Program-made: the position numbers and the translations under genes | Notes under the pieces: model-generated | Told to the model about the DNA's origin: nothing | What the model saw: the letters and a program-made list of their open reading frames with translations, nothing else | The model's database searches: none | Assembly (NCBI RefSeq): GCF_004916975.1 | Contig: NZ_STGQ01000001.1 | Span: 1,388,993 to 1,452,992, forward strand | DNA length: 64,000 nt | Origin: Paenibacillus dokdonensis | Lineage (GTDB): Bacteria > Bacillota > Bacilli > Paenibacillales > Paenibacillaceae | Reading direction: 5' to 3' | In this document: positions 1 to 8,886 of the stretch, in pieces | How the letters are laid out: the number at the start of each line of letters is the position of its first letter | Numbering within the stretch: the stretch's first letter is position 1

Positions 1-401
1 ATAACTTTGAACTTGTTGACGTGGAATATGTAAAGGAAGGCAGTAATTACTTCCTGCGAGTTTATGTTGACAAGGAAGGCGGCATTGACATTGATGACTG
101 CGGCATGGTCAGCGAATATCTGAGCCAGAAGCTGGATGAGAATGATCCTATTCCAACCGCTTATTTTCTGGAGGTATCCTCCCCAGGTGCCGAACGTCCG
201 CTGAAGAAAAGCGAAGACGTGGCTAAAGCTGTCGGCAAAGATGTTTTTGTTACAGTGTACGAGGCGGTTGACGGTCTGAAGGAATTTGAAGGCCGACTTC
301 TTTCGTTCGAGAATGAAGAGCTTGTGATTTCTGCAGGCAAGAAGCAATACACCATTCCGTATGCAAAAGTTGCCAGTGCCAGACTGGCCATTATTTTTTA
401 A
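1..401 (+). CDS. rimP: Ribosome maturation factor RimP (5' end outside window)
   Basis: RimP assists maturation of the 30S subunit in the cytoplasm. The reading frame is already open at base 3 and continues upstream of the GTG at 21: the codons before it read NFELVD, which matches the conserved RimP text ahead of EYVKEG. The start therefore lies outside the window and only the C-terminal ~130 residues are present. Visible family features are the EYVKEG..LRV.VD segment, the DIDDC/SEYLS stretch and the conserved [11 protein letters not shown] motif, followed by the C-terminal Sm-like domain. It is the first gene of the rimP-nusA-ylxR-ylxQ-infB cluster, which is conserved across Firmicutes, and this supports the call. 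Confidence 0.95.
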   Translation, partial: NFELVDVEYVKEGSNYFLRVYVDKEGGIDIDDCGMVSEYLSQKLDENDPIPTAYFLEVSSPGAERPLKKSEDVAKAVGKDVFVTVYEAVDGLKEFEGRLLSFENEELVISAGKKQYTIPYAKVASARLAIIF

Positions 402-536
402 AATCCAGGAATTGATAAGACATGCACCAATTGTGGATTACTGGATTTCTGTCGCGAAACGTAAGCTTCACTAGCTGAAGACGGCGAAGCCATTTAAGCT
501 TGGGTGCACTGTGATGAAAGGGGGAACTGATTTCCA

Positions 537-1634
537 ATGAGTATGGATTTTATTGAGGCTATGAATGAATTGGAAAGAGAAAAGGGAATCAGCAAGGATA
601 TTCTGTTTGAGGCTATTGAGGCAGCGCTGATTTCCAGTTACAAACGAAATTTTAATACGGCGCAAAACGTACGTGTTGATATGAACCGCAATACGGGGGT
701 TATTAAGGTATATGCCCGCAAGCTGGTTGTGGAAGAGGTGCTGGATCCGCGCACTGAAATTTCCGTACCTGCTGCAAGGGAGATCAACCCTCATTTCCAA
801 CTTGAAGATATCGCTGAAATCGAAGTGACACCACGTGACTTCGGACGTATTGCCGCACAAACGGCAAAACAGGTCGTTACACAGCGTATCCGCGAAGCGG
901 AACGCGGTTTGATTTACAACAAGTTCGTGGATAAAGAGGAAGATATCGTAACCGGTACTGTTCAGCGGCAGGACTTGCGTAACTTCTATGTAGATCTGGG
1001 TAAGGTTGAAGCCGTCCTTCCGATTGGCGAGCTTATGCCGAATGAGAAATTCAAGCATGGCGACCGCATCAAAGCCTACATCACCAAGGTCGAAAACACG
1101 ACAAAAGGTCCGCAAATCATGTTGTCCCGTACACATCCGGGTCTACTGAAGCGTTTGTTTGAGCTTGAAGTGCCTGAGATTTTTGACGGTGTGGTTGAAA
1201 TCCGCTCTGTAGCACGTGAAGCAGGCTTCCGTTCGAAGATCGCTGTTTACTCCCGCAATCCTGAGGTGGATCCTGTGGGCTCTTGTGTAGGTCCCAAAGG
1301 CCTTCGTGTGCAGACCGTTGTCAATGAGCTGCGCGGAGAGAAAATTGATATTGTTCGCTTTTCGGAAGAGGTTGAGGAATATGTGGCAAATGCCCTGAGC
1401 CCTTCTAAAGTTCTGGAAGTGATCGTGTTCGAAGAAGAGAAAATGGCACGCGTCATTGTGCCTGACTACCAACTGTCTTTGGCCATCGGCATCAAGGGTC
1501 AAAACGCTCGGCTTGCGGCCAAGCTGACAGGCTGGAAAATCGACATTAAGAGTGAAAGTCAGGCGGAACAGGAATTCGGCAGACCGAAAACGACCTCGGC
1601 TGAAATGCATCAGGATTCCGTCTCCGTCGATTAA
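537..1634 (+). CDS. nusA: Transcription termination/antitermination factor NusA
   Basis: NusA binds RNA polymerase and controls pausing, termination and antitermination. The 365-residue protein has the usual order: N-terminal RNAP-binding domain (1-125), an S1 domain starting near residue 137 (IVTGTV), KH1 with its GxxG at about 249 (VGPKG) and KH2 at about 317 (GIKGQ). There is no acidic C-terminal repeat domain, as in other Firmicutes. The ATG at 537 is preceded by an AAAGGGGG ribosome binding site; a second ATG two codons later is possible but sits further from it. It lies 135 nt after rimP, and no strong internal terminator is visible in that gap. Confidence 0.97.
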   Translation: MSMDFIEAMNELEREKGISKDILFEAIEAALISSYKRNFNTAQNVRVDMNRNTGVIKVYARKLVVEEVLDPRTEISVPAAREINPHFQLEDIAEIEVTPRDFGRIAAQTAKQVVTQRIREAERGLIYNKFVDKEEDIVTGTVQRQDLRNFYVDLGKVEAVLPIGELMPNEKFKHGDRIKAYITKVENTTKGPQIMLSRTHPGLLKRLFELEVPEIFDGVVEIRSVAREAGFRSKIAVYSRNPEVDPVGSCVGPKGLRVQTVVNELRGEKIDIVRFSEEVEEYVANALSPSKVLEVIVFEEEKMARVIVPDYQLSLAIGIKGQNARLAAKLTGWKIDIKSESQAEQEFGRPKTTSAEMHQDSVSVD

Positions 1635-1658
1635 TATTACAGGGACGGAGGCCACGCC

Positions 1659-1970
1659 ATGATGAAGCAAAGAAAAGTGCCGCTGCGCAAATGCGTGGCG
1701 TGCCAGGAAATGATGCCAAAGAAAGAACTGATCCGTATTGTGAAGACACCAGAAGACGAAGTGCTGATTGACCTGACTGGCAAGAAGTCGGGCCGAGGTG
1801 CCTATCTGTGCGGTAAAGTTTCATGTTTTAAGCTGGCACAAAAAAACAAATCACTGGATCGTGCCTTGAAGCATCATGTGAAACCGGAGATTTATGAACA
1901 GCTTGCCGAAGACTTTATTTCGGTGGAGGATGAGTTCCTGGCGGTCAAGGGAAGTTCGGGCGATGAATAA
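1659..1970 (+). CDS. rnpM: YlxR/RnpM family RNA-binding protein
   Basis: A 103-residue basic protein of the YlxR (DUF448) family. The B. subtilis member has been reported to bind RNase P RNA and modulate RNase P, hence the name RnpM. The diagnostic GRGAYLC motif is present at about residues 46-52, and the N-terminal RKCVAC segment is also typical. The start is ATG-ATG after GGACGGAGG. It lies between nusA and ylxQ, as in Bacillus, and its last codons overlap the start of ylxQ by 8 nt, which suggests translational coupling. The function in this organism is inferred from the family only. Confidence 0.92.
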   Translation: MMKQRKVPLRKCVACQEMMPKKELIRIVKTPEDEVLIDLTGKKSGRGAYLCGKVSCFKLAQKNKSLDRALKHHVKPEIYEQLAEDFISVEDEFLAVKGSSGDE

Positions 1971-2286
1971 GTTCTTCTCCCGTCTCGGTCTTGCCATGCG
2001 AGCGGGAAAGATTAAAACCGGTGATGAAATTGTGCTGAAAGCGATACGGTCCTCTGAAGCAAAGCTAGTCATACTTGCGGGTGACGCCTCAGCAAATACA
2101 CAGAAAAAGTTCCGCGACAAATGTGGAACATACAACATCCCTCTGGTGATCGGATTTGACCGCGAAAGTTTGGGCACAAGCATCGGTAAACCCGAAAGAG
2201 TTGTGCTCGCAATTACGGATCAAGGATTCGCAGAAATGATCTCCAAAAGCTTGGAGATAATGTCGGAGGTGGAGTATATTGAGTAA
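1963..2286 (+). CDS. ylxQ: YlxQ, L7Ae-family RNA-binding ribosomal protein
   Basis: A 107-residue member of the L7Ae/L30e/S12e/Gadd45 fold, a family that binds kink-turn RNA. Recognisable segments are [13 protein letters not shown] near the N-terminus, the [10 protein letters not shown] core and the C-terminal [10 protein letters not shown] longer frame opens at 1894 but runs inside ylxR; I chose the ATG at 1963 because the conserved protein begins there, a purine-rich AAGGGAAG precedes it, and it overlaps the ylxR stop in the typical coupled arrangement. The stop in turn overlaps the TTG start of infB. The role of YlxQ in bacteria is not well settled. Confidence 0.9.
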   Translation: MNKFFSRLGLAMRAGKIKTGDEIVLKAIRSSEAKLVILAGDASANTQKKFRDKCGTYNIPLVIGFDRESLGTSIGKPERVVLAITDQGFAEMISKSLEIMSEVEYIE

Positions 2287-4951
2287 ACAAGACAGTAAAG
2301 ATAAACTGCGTGTGTACGAATATGCCAAATCACTAAATATGAGCAGCAAAGAAATTATTACCATTTTGAAAAGATTGGATATTCCCGTCAACAATCATAT
2401 GAGCGTGATGGAGAATGGTTCGGTTTCCAAAGTGGAACAATTTTTTCGAGATATCAAATCGAATGCCGCTGCGAAAAGAGAAAGCGGGGAAGTTCAAACG
2501 ACAGCTAATACATCTTCTATAAAAAATGACAACCGGGCAGAAAATAATCAGGGCAGCAGGCCAGAAGGCCAAGGCCAATCCCAAAAACAACAGGAAAAGC
2601 AGGTAAGTATGAATAATAAACCAAATACAACCACACAAACTGGTTCCCAGAGAACCCAAAACGGGCAAGATTCCCGTAGAACAAACACCAGTCCGAGCCA
2701 AGGCGGACAGTCAAACGGCAGACCGCAAGGCCAAAACGGAACAGGTGGCCGCAGCCAAGGTGCAGGTCCGAATGCGGGTAACCGCAGCCAGGGATCATCC
2801 CAAGGCGGACGCCCTCAGGGTACAGGACAAGGCGGTGCGAACCGTGGTCCAAGCGGACAGCAGTCCGGTGGACAGCGTCCGAGCACCAATAGTCAGGGTC
2901 GTCCGCAGCAGTCTGGTGGACAGCGTCCAAGCGCAAACAGCCAGGGTCGTCCGCAGCAATCCGGAAACCGTCCACAGCAGACAGGGACTCGTCCTGAAGG
3001 CGGCGCATCTAATGACAACCGCGGAGGTAACCGTGGTCAAGGTCAGAACCAAAACCAAAACCGTGGTAAAGGCGGAGGCTCCAGACGTTTTGAAGACGGT
3101 AATAAATCAGGTTCATTCAACCGCAATAACAATCGTGGAGGCAAGAACAACAGAGGCAGACAGTCCAACCAGCCGCCACGTGAAAAAATTGATAACACAC
3201 CGAAGAAAATCATTGTTCGCGGTACAATGACCGTTGGTGAAACAGCCAAGCTGCTTCATAAGGACGCTTCTGAGGTTATCAAGAAGCTGATCCTGATGGG
3301 TGTCATGGCTACCATTAACCAAGAGCTTGATATTGATACGATCTTGCTGCTCGCCGGGGAATTCGGTGTTGAAGTAGAAGTGAAAATCGTGCTTGAAGAT
3401 GACCGCTTCGAAACAACAGAAGAAAATGACGATCCAGCCGATCTGAAAGCTCGTCCACCAGTGGTTACCATTATGGGTCACGTTGACCATGGTAAAACAA
3501 CACTTCTGGATGCGATCCGTTCCACGAATGTAACGGGTGGCGAAGCAGGCGGAATCACGCAGCATATCGGTGCATATCAGGTTGAAATCAACAACAAAAA
3601 GATTACTTTCCTGGATACACCAGGCCACGAAGCCTTTACAGCAATGCGTGCGCGTGGTGCTCAGATTACCGATATTACCATTATCGTCGTTGCAGCCGAT
3701 GACGGTGTGATGCCACAAACCGTTGAAGCTGTTAACCATGCGAAAGCGGCAGAACTGCCAATTATCGTTGCGGTGAACAAAATTGACAAACCGGATGCAA
3801 ATCCGGATAAAGTGAAGCAAGAACTGACCGAATATGGCCTGGTTCCTGAAGAATGGGGCGGCGACACCATTTTCGTTAACGTATCAGCGAAACAGAAAAT
3901 GGGACTTGAAGACCTGCTGGAGATGATTTTGCTCGTATCTGAGGTCAACGACTACAAAGCCAATCCGGACAAACGCGCTCGCGGCGCTGTCATTGAGGCT
4001 GAGCTTGATAAAGGCCGCGGTCCAGTTGCACGGATTCTGGTGCAGAATGGTACTCTGAGAGTCGGAGATGCCTTCGTTGCAGGTAACTGCTTTGGACGTG
4101 TTCGTGCGATGGTCAACGATAAAGGCCGTCGTCTGAAAGAAGCGGGACCTTCCACACCGGTTGAAATCACGGGCTTGACTGAGGTTCCTCAAGCAGGCGA
4201 TCCGTTTATGATGTTTGAAGATGAGCGTAAAGCACGTTCCATCGCTGAAAAACGTTCCATTACACAGCGCCAGTCTGATCTGGGCAGTAATGTGCGTGTA
4301 ACGCTGGATGATCTGTTCCAGCACATCAAAGACGGTGAGATTAAAGATTTGAATGTCATTATTAAAGGTGATGTTCAAGGTACGGTTGAAGCGCTGAAAA
4401 GTTCCTTGGCCAAAATTGAAGTAGAAGGCGTACGCGTTAAAATCATCCACAGTGGTGCCGGAGCGATTACCGAATCCGACATTATTTTGGCAGCTGCATC
4501 GAACGCGATCGTTATCGGCTTTAACGTCCGTCCGGATCCGCAAGCCGGAGCAACAGCAGAGCAGGAAAAAGTGGATATTCGTCAGCACCGCGTCATTTAC
4601 AATGTTATTGAAGAAATCGAGCAGGCTATGAAGGGCATGCTGGATCCTGAATATAAAGAAGTTGTGATCGGCCATGCCGAAGTCCGCAATCTGTTTAAAA
4701 TCAGTAAAGTGGGCACGATTGCTGGTTGTATGGTCACTCAAGGCAAAATTGCGCGCAATGCCGAAATGCGCCTGATCCGCGAATCCATCGTTATTCATGA
4801 GGGCAAAATTGATACGCTCAAGCGCTTCAAGGATGATGCTAAAGAAGTTGCCCAAGGATATGAATGCGGTATTACCCTTCAGGGCTATAATGACCTTAAG
4901 GAAGGCGACGTCATCGAGGCATTCATCATGGAGACTGTCGAGCGCAAGTAG
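2279..4951 (+). CDS. infB: Translation initiation factor IF-2
   Basis: IF-2 is the GTPase that places initiator fMet-tRNA on the 30S subunit and promotes 70S formation. This 890-residue protein starts at a TTG behind GGAGGTGG, overlapping the ylxQ stop. Order of parts: N-terminal IF2N subdomain (1-55), a long Gln/Gly/Arg/Asn-rich linker (about 60-300), a second IF2N (about 305-360), the G domain with the P-loop GHVDHGKT at 400-407, DTPGHE and NKID motifs, then domains II, III and the C-terminal fMet-binding domain. The linker is unusually rich in glycine and glutamine and contains a 16-residue tandem repeat. No ylxP homologue separates it from rbfA, unlike in B. subtilis. Confidence 0.98.
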   Translation: MSKQDSKDKLRVYEYAKSLNMSSKEIITILKRLDIPVNNHMSVMENGSVSKVEQFFRDIKSNAAAKRESGEVQTTANTSSIKNDNRAENNQGSRPEGQGQSQKQQEKQVSMNNKPNTTTQTGSQRTQNGQDSRRTNTSPSQGGQSNGRPQGQNGTGGRSQGAGPNAGNRSQGSSQGGRPQGTGQGGANRGPSGQQSGGQRPSTNSQGRPQQSGGQRPSANSQGRPQQSGNRPQQTGTRPEGGASNDNRGGNRGQGQNQNQNRGKGGGSRRFEDGNKSGSFNRNNNRGGKNNRGRQSNQPPREKIDNTPKKIIVRGTMTVGETAKLLHKDASEVIKKLILMGVMATINQELDIDTILLLAGEFGVEVEVKIVLEDDRFETTEENDDPADLKARPPVVTIMGHVDHGKTTLLDAIRSTNVTGGEAGGITQHIGAYQVEINNKKITFLDTPGHEAFTAMRARGAQITDITIIVVAADDGVMPQTVEAVNHAKAAELPIIVAVNKIDKPDANPDKVKQELTEYGLVPEEWGGDTIFVNVSAKQKMGLEDLLEMILLVSEVNDYKANPDKRARGAVIEAELDKGRGPVARILVQNGTLRVGDAFVAGNCFGRVRAMVNDKGRRLKEAGPSTPVEITGLTEVPQAGDPFMMFEDERKARSIAEKRSITQRQSDLGSNVRVTLDDLFQHIKDGEIKDLNVIIKGDVQGTVEALKSSLAKIEVEGVRVKIIHSGAGAITESDIILAAASNAIVIGFNVRPDPQAGATAEQEKVDIRQHRVIYNVIEEIEQAMKGMLDPEYKEVVIGHAEVRNLFKISKVGTIAGCMVTQGKIARNAEMRLIRESIVIHEGKIDTLKRFKDDAKEVAQGYECGITLQGYNDLKEGDVIEAFIMETVERK
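2858..2965 (+). repeat. 48-nt tandem repeat inside infB linker
   Basis: Two full copies (2858-2905 and 2906-2953) and the start of a third (from 2954) of a 48-nt unit encode a 16-residue Gln/Ser/Gly/Arg/Pro repeat in the disordered IF-2 linker. The copies differ mainly at silent or Thr/Ala positions. The reading frame is kept, so this is in-frame repeat expansion and not damage. Confidence 0.85.
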
Positions 4952-4969
4952 GTAAAGAGGTGAACAGAT

Positions 4970-5323
4970 ATGGCTAAAATACGTGTTGGGCGTGTTGGTG
5001 AACAGATCAAAAAGGAACTGAGCCAACTCATTCAAAGTGAATTAAAAGATCCACGCATCGGTTTCCTGACCGTAACCGGTGTGGATGTAACAAATGATCT
5101 ATCCCAAGCCAAGATTTATCTCAGCGTGCTGGGAGATGAAGAACAAAAAGTGAATTCGCTGAAAGCTCTGGAGAAAGCAAATGGTTTTCTCCGTTCTGAG
5201 CTCGGCAAGCGGGTTCGTCTTCGTCACACACCGGAGTTGATCTTCAAGTTCGACGAATCGATCGCATACGGCAGTCACATCGAAAAACTCCTCGGTGAGA
5301 TTGGCAAGAACGACTCGAACTAG
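4970..5323 (+). CDS. rbfA: 30S ribosome-binding factor RbfA
   Basis: RbfA binds free 30S subunits and is needed for late 16S rRNA maturation. The 117-residue length is typical. The N-terminal [16 protein letters not shown] and the following [12 protein letters not shown] segment belong to the KH-like RbfA fold, and the VRLRHTPEL motif is near the C-terminus. The ATG at 4970 follows AAAGAGGTGA with a 7-nt spacer. It is 18 nt after infB and belongs to the same operon. It is followed by an unusual pair of 45-bp direct repeats before nrnA. Confidence 0.96.
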   Translation: MAKIRVGRVGEQIKKELSQLIQSELKDPRIGFLTVTGVDVTNDLSQAKIYLSVLGDEEQKVNSLKALEKANGFLRSELGKRVRLRHTPELIFKFDESIAYGSHIEKLLGEIGKNDSN

Positions 5324-5413
5324 ATAAAATGAACTAAAGATTTACCGTCTTTAGTTCAATTTATGTAAATAAAATGAAGAAAAGATTTATCGTCTTTAAT
5401 TCAATTTATGTAA
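5324..5413 (+). repeat. 45-bp tandem duplication containing a hairpin
   Basis: Two adjacent 45-bp copies (5324-5368 and 5369-5413) are identical at 41 of 45 positions by my alignment. Copy 1 holds a perfect 10-bp inverted repeat (5331-5340 with 5348-5357, 7-nt loop). In copy 2 three of the four changes fall in the stem arms and weaken it. No T-run follows, so it is not a standard terminator. It fills nearly all of the rbfA-nrnA gap. Confidence 0.9.
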
Positions 5414-5437
5414 ATACGGTTTTAAAGGAGAAAGGCA

Positions 5438-6415
5438 ATGCAGACCTATGAACAGTCGCTTGAGCAGGCGAAGCAATTCTTGCTGGGGCTTGATGATTTT
5501 CTAGTAGTGTCGCATATTCAGCCAGATGGAGATGCAGTCAGTTCCACCGTTGGAGTGGGCTGGCTTCTCTCATGTCTGGGCAAAAAATTCACTCTAATCA
5601 ATGAAGGGCCCATTCCGGAGCGGATGCGCTTTTTGTTGTTATCCGATCAGATCGTGAATATGGAGCTTGATCCGCCAGACCGCAAGTTCAAGCATGTTAT
5701 ATGTGTGGATTGTGCCGACTTTGGCAGAGTGGGACAGACAGCCCAGTATTTTGAAGAGGATGCACTGATCCTGAATATTGACCATCATCCGACGAACAAC
5801 GGATATGGAAGTGCGACACTGATCAAACCGGAAGCTGCTGCGACCGCCGAAATTCTGTATGATTTGATTCAAGCCTTTGAATTCAGATGGACGACCGATA
5901 TCGCATCGGCCATATATACAGGGCTTTTGACGGACACAGGAGGATTCCGCTATGCAAACACCTCTCCCAAGGTGATGCGAATTGCCTCAGAATTGCTGGG
6001 GTACGGAGTAAACGGGCCTGAATTATCCGAAAATCTGCTTGAGGCAATGACCTTCCCGCAAATGAAAGTTCTTGTGAAGGCGCTGAACACGCTTCAGATG
6101 ACGCCTGACGGGAAAATTTGCTGGGTTCATGTCACGCCTGAACATATGGCGGAAACGGGTGCGGTGAATGAGGATCTTGAGGGGATTGTGAATTATCCCC
6201 GAAATATCCATGGCGTTGAAGTAGGCATTTTATTTAAAGTCATTCATGAAAACGCGGTGAAGGTAAGTCTTCGTTCGGCAGGGAAAGTTGATGTAGCGGC
6301 GCTTGCACAAAGCTTTGACGGCGGCGGACATGTCCGCGCAGCAGGCTGCCGTATTGAAGGCTCTCTGGAATCCATTATTCAGCAGGTAGTAGAGCGGGTG
6401 AAATCACAATTATGA
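5438..6415 (+). CDS. nrnA: DHH-family oligoribonuclease/pAp phosphatase NrnA
   Basis: NrnA degrades very short RNAs (nanoRNAs) and dephosphorylates 3'-phosphoadenosine 5'-phosphate. The 325-residue protein has the DHH phosphoesterase motifs: HIQPDGDA at residues 26-33, VDCAD, and the signature IDHHPTNN; the C-terminal DHHA1 domain contains GGGHVRAAG. These include the expected manganese ligands. ATG at 5438 follows AAAGGAG. Its last four bases overlap the truB start, so it is cotranscribed with truB. In B. subtilis the gene (ytqI) is elsewhere; its placement here between rbfA and truB is common in other Firmicutes. Confidence 0.94.
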   Translation: MQTYEQSLEQAKQFLLGLDDFLVVSHIQPDGDAVSSTVGVGWLLSCLGKKFTLINEGPIPERMRFLLLSDQIVNMELDPPDRKFKHVICVDCADFGRVGQTAQYFEEDALILNIDHHPTNNGYGSATLIKPEAAATAEILYDLIQAFEFRWTTDIASAIYTGLLTDTGGFRYANTSPKVMRIASELLGYGVNGPELSENLLEAMTFPQMKVLVKALNTLQMTPDGKICWVHVTPEHMAETGAVNEDLEGIVNYPRNIHGVEVGILFKVIHENAVKVSLRSAGKVDVAALAQSFDGGGHVRAAGCRIEGSLESIIQQVVERVKSQL

Positions 6416-7329
6416 GTCTTGAAGGGGTTTTGGCCGTCGATAAACCGGCAGGTATGACTTCTCATGATGTCGTAGCCAGAACACGACGGATTCTGAAAAT
6501 GAAGCGTATAGGTCATACGGGCACATTGGATCCGGAAGTGACGGGCGTGCTGCCGCTTTGTCTTGGAAGAGCTACTAGAGTCGTGGAATATATGCAGGAG
6601 CTTCCAAAGGAATATGAGGCAACTCTCCGGCTGGGATTGGCTACAGATACGGAGGACTTAACGGGCAATATTATCGAGCAAACCGATCAGGTATCTGTCA
6701 CGCCTGCAGAGGTTGGGAAGGTGCTGGAAACGTTTCTGGGCACCATTTCCCAGGTTCCCCCGATGTATTCTGCGGTTAAGGTTGATGGGAAACGTCTTTA
6801 CGAGCTGGCGCGTGAAGGGAAGACCGTTGAACGTAAAAGCCGTGAAGTGACGATATACGAAATAGAAATGAAGGATTATGAGTGGAATGGGCCGTTTCTG
6901 GATGTGTCTTTCAGAGCGCTTTGCTCTAAAGGAACATACATCCGGACGCTTTGTGTAGATATCGGACGGGCACTCGGACTACCGGCGACGATGGTGAAGC
7001 TGACAAGAACGATGTCTGCCGGCATTTCTACTTCGGAATGTCTGACTCTTGAAGAAATTGAGAGGTTCATGCAAGCTGGCGAGCTTCAGGAACATCTGAT
7101 TAAGGTGGACCATGCGATCAGGCATCTGCCTGCCCACACGGTTTCGGATGACAAGTCTGCTGCGGCTATGCAGGGACAGAGACTTTCAAGCAGAGCCGTT
7201 GCGCCAGAGGTGACAACTGAAGGCAGTATCCGGCTATATAATAGTGATGGCCTATTCCTGGGCATCTTTGAAAAGCAGGAAGAAACAGGGGCAATCGCAC
7301 CGGTCAAGGTATTTTTACCGGAGATATGA
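6412..7329 (+). CDS. truB: tRNA pseudouridine(55) synthase TruB
   Basis: TruB isomerises U55 to pseudouridine in the T arm of tRNAs. At 305 residues it has the usual length. The catalytic aspartate is D40 in GHTGTLDP, and the KPAGMTSHD and CSKGTYIRTL motifs are also present. A short C-terminal PUA-like region follows residue 240. The ATG at 6412 overlaps the nrnA TGA, so translational coupling is expected. No separate ribosome binding site is clear. Confidence 0.97.
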   Translation: MSLEGVLAVDKPAGMTSHDVVARTRRILKMKRIGHTGTLDPEVTGVLPLCLGRATRVVEYMQELPKEYEATLRLGLATDTEDLTGNIIEQTDQVSVTPAEVGKVLETFLGTISQVPPMYSAVKVDGKRLYELAREGKTVERKSREVTIYEIEMKDYEWNGPFLDVSFRALCSKGTYIRTLCVDIGRALGLPATMVKLTRTMSAGISTSECLTLEEIERFMQAGELQEHLIKVDHAIRHLPAHTVSDDKSAAAMQGQRLSSRAVAPEVTTEGSIRLYNSDGLFLGIFEKQEETGAIAPVKVFLPEI

Positions 7330-7369
7330 TCTTACTGGATATCAAAATCGAATTGCAGGTGAGAACGTT

Positions 7370-8317
7370 GTGAAGACTGTAAATTTATCCTATCCTCTAA
7401 CTGCTGGCATTATCGAAGAGAATGCGGGTCCGCAAATTGCTGCGATCGGACAATTCGATGGTGTGCATCAGGGACATGCGAGTGTCATAACTTCTGCGGT
7501 TCGGCTCGCTCAGCAAAAGGGAATTCCATCCGCAGTGATGACCTTTCATCCTCATCCGAAGGATGTTATGAAGAAGGGGAATTATGAAGGCAACCTGACT
7601 CCTTTGCAAGAAAAGCAGGAGCTGCTTGCTGCAATGGGCGTAGATCTTCTCTATGTGGTGGAATTTAGCGAGTCCTTTTCCCAGCTGAGTCCGCAAGTTT
7701 TTGTGGAAGGAATGCTGCTGACATTGGGCGTCCAAACGGCAATTGTAGGTTTCGACTTCCGCTTCGGACATAAGGGCGAGGGACATGCGGAGATGCTGCG
7801 CGAGCTTGGAAATGGGAAAATGAACGTGGAGATTATCCCTCCTTTCGAGCAGGAGGGTGAAAAGGTGAGCAGCTCTACGATTCGCAAAGCACTGCAAACC
7901 GGCGAATTGGAAGAGGCAAACCGACTGCTTGGACATCCATACCGCCTTCGGGGCGAAGTGATTGATGGAGACAAACGTGGGAGAACCATTGGTTTTCCAA
8001 CGGCGAACTTACGGATTGAAGACAAGTTTGTGGTTCCTGCCAAGGGTGTTTATGCCGTCCGTTCCCTGGTTCAGGGGAAATGGTTGTCCGGCGTGATGAA
8101 TTTAGGAGTAAAACCGACCTTTCAAGAAGGTGTTACTGCACCGAGCTTTGAGGTTCATCTTCTGGATTTCGACCGTGATATTTATGGCGAGCAGTTGACT
8201 GTAGAACTGATCTCATATATTCGGCCGGAACGGAAATTCCCTTCCATTCAGGAGCTGGTTGCTCAAATCCAGGCAGATGCCGACACGGCCAGACGGATTT
8301 TGGACTCTTCCAATTAA
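7370..8317 (+). CDS. ribF: Bifunctional riboflavin kinase/FAD synthetase
   Basis: RibF (RibC in B. subtilis) converts riboflavin to FMN and FMN to FAD. I place the start at the GTG at 7370, giving 315 residues that align with the usual N-terminus (MKTVNLSYP); a frame extending back to 7244 overlaps truB and is not needed. A purine-rich AGGTGAG precedes the GTG. The N-terminal nucleotidyltransferase domain has GQFDGVHQGH and SSSTIRKAL, and the C-terminal kinase domain has KRGRTIGFPTANL. It closes the rimP-ribF cluster; rpsO has its own promoter downstream. Confidence 0.95.
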   Translation: MKTVNLSYPLTAGIIEENAGPQIAAIGQFDGVHQGHASVITSAVRLAQQKGIPSAVMTFHPHPKDVMKKGNYEGNLTPLQEKQELLAAMGVDLLYVVEFSESFSQLSPQVFVEGMLLTLGVQTAIVGFDFRFGHKGEGHAEMLRELGNGKMNVEIIPPFEQEGEKVSSSTIRKALQTGELEEANRLLGHPYRLRGEVIDGDKRGRTIGFPTANLRIEDKFVVPAKGVYAVRSLVQGKWLSGVMNLGVKPTFQEGVTAPSFEVHLLDFDRDIYGEQLTVELISYIRPERKFPSIQELVAQIQADADTARRILDSSN

Positions 8318-8333
8318 TCGTGTTTGGCTATCA

Positions 8334-8363
8334 TTTACTTTTTCCGGTGAAGTGTGCTATACT
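8334..8363 (+). promoter_or_regulatory. Sigma-A promoter for rpsO
   Basis: A -35 TTTACT (8334-8339) and a -10 TATACT (8358-8363) are separated by 18 nt, in the gap between ribF and rpsO. It would give rpsO a long leader of about 100 nt. Confidence 0.7.
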
Positions 8364-8369
8364 GATAAA

Positions 8370-8453
8370 CGTCGCTGGAGACAGTGACAATAACCTTGGC
8401 TTGGTTACTCGATCTCACCGACGGTAACGAGGCTAACGGCGATTATATATTTT
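8370..8453 (+). promoter_or_regulatory. Structured rpsO leader, possible S15 autoregulatory site
   Basis: The transcript between the promoter and the rpsO ribosome binding site can fold: GTCGC near 8371 pairs with GCGAT near 8439, enclosing a hairpin in which CTTGGTTAC pairs with GTAACGAGG with one mismatch. Ribosomal protein S15 commonly represses its own mRNA by binding such leaders. The fold is seen in the sequence; S15 binding is inferred. Confidence 0.45.
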
Positions 8454-8468
8454 AAGGAGGTGAATAGG

Positions 8469-8738
8469 ATGGCATTAACTCAAGAACGTAAACAACAACT
8501 GATCGAAGAGCACAAAACTCATGAGTCCGATACAGGATCTCCAGAGGTGCAAATTGCTATCCTTACGGAGAACATTGTCAACCTGACTGATCACTTGCGT
8601 ACGCACAAGAAAGATCACCATTCCCGTCGTGGATTGTTGAAAATGGTTGGTCAACGCCGTAAGCTGTTGGCATACTTGAAAAACAAAGATGTTAGACGTT
8701 ATAGCGCTCTGATTGAAAAACTCGGATTGCGTCGTTAA
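8469..8738 (+). CDS. rpsO: 30S ribosomal protein S15
   Basis: S15 binds the central domain of 16S rRNA early in 30S assembly. The 89-residue protein carries the standard text, with [24 protein letters not shown] and [11 protein letters not shown]. The start is the ATG at 8469 behind a strong AAGGAGG at 8454-8460; a GTG nine bases upstream is within the ribosome binding site and is not used. It is transcribed from its own promoter and separated from pnp by a long hairpin terminator. Confidence 0.98.
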   Translation: MALTQERKQQLIEEHKTHESDTGSPEVQIAILTENIVNLTDHLRTHKKDHHSRRGLLKMVGQRRKLLAYLKNKDVRRYSALIEKLGLRR

Positions 8739-8756
8739 TATCCGTATGGTCTACTT

Positions 8757-8825
8757 AAAGCAGCCTGGTTGTTCACCGTTTGTCCTTTTAGGAGTGACAG
8801 CGGTGGCAACCGGGTTGCTTTTTAT
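8757..8825 (+). terminator. Long hairpin terminator between rpsO and pnp
   Basis: The arms 8757-8771 and 8807-8821 pair over 15 bp with only two G-U pairs and run into a T-tract (CTTTTTAT). The 35-nt loop contains its own CACCG/CGGTG stem. Such hairpins can also be RNase III targets ahead of pnp. Confidence 0.8.
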
Positions 8826-8886
8826 GCAGGCCTTATATGAATTCACCCAAAGCTGGGAATAATGTGTAATGAAAAGGAGGGATTTC

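Noticed and set aside
402..536. Possible regulatory RNA in the rimP-nusA gap
   Set aside because: TGCACCAA near 422 could pair with TTGGGTGCA near 504 across about 90 nt with one bulge, but the inner part has no consistent stem and no terminator-like T-run, so I do not call a feature.
2517..3249. Long overlapping frames on both strands within infB (2517-3008 minus, 2745-3230 plus)
   Set aside because: They arise from the low-complexity CAG/GGT-rich linker of IF-2. The infB frame is continuous and carries the conserved domains on both sides; the alternative products are repetitive and match no family.
3884..5035. 383-codon minus-strand frame over infB
   Set aside because: It is antisense to the strongly conserved G-domain and C-terminal part of IF-2 and covers the rbfA start. 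It has no ribosome binding site or family features, and is a codon-bias shadow.
5324..5413. Short direct repeats as a CRISPR array
   Set aside because: Two units directly abut with no spacers between them, and no cas gene is present.
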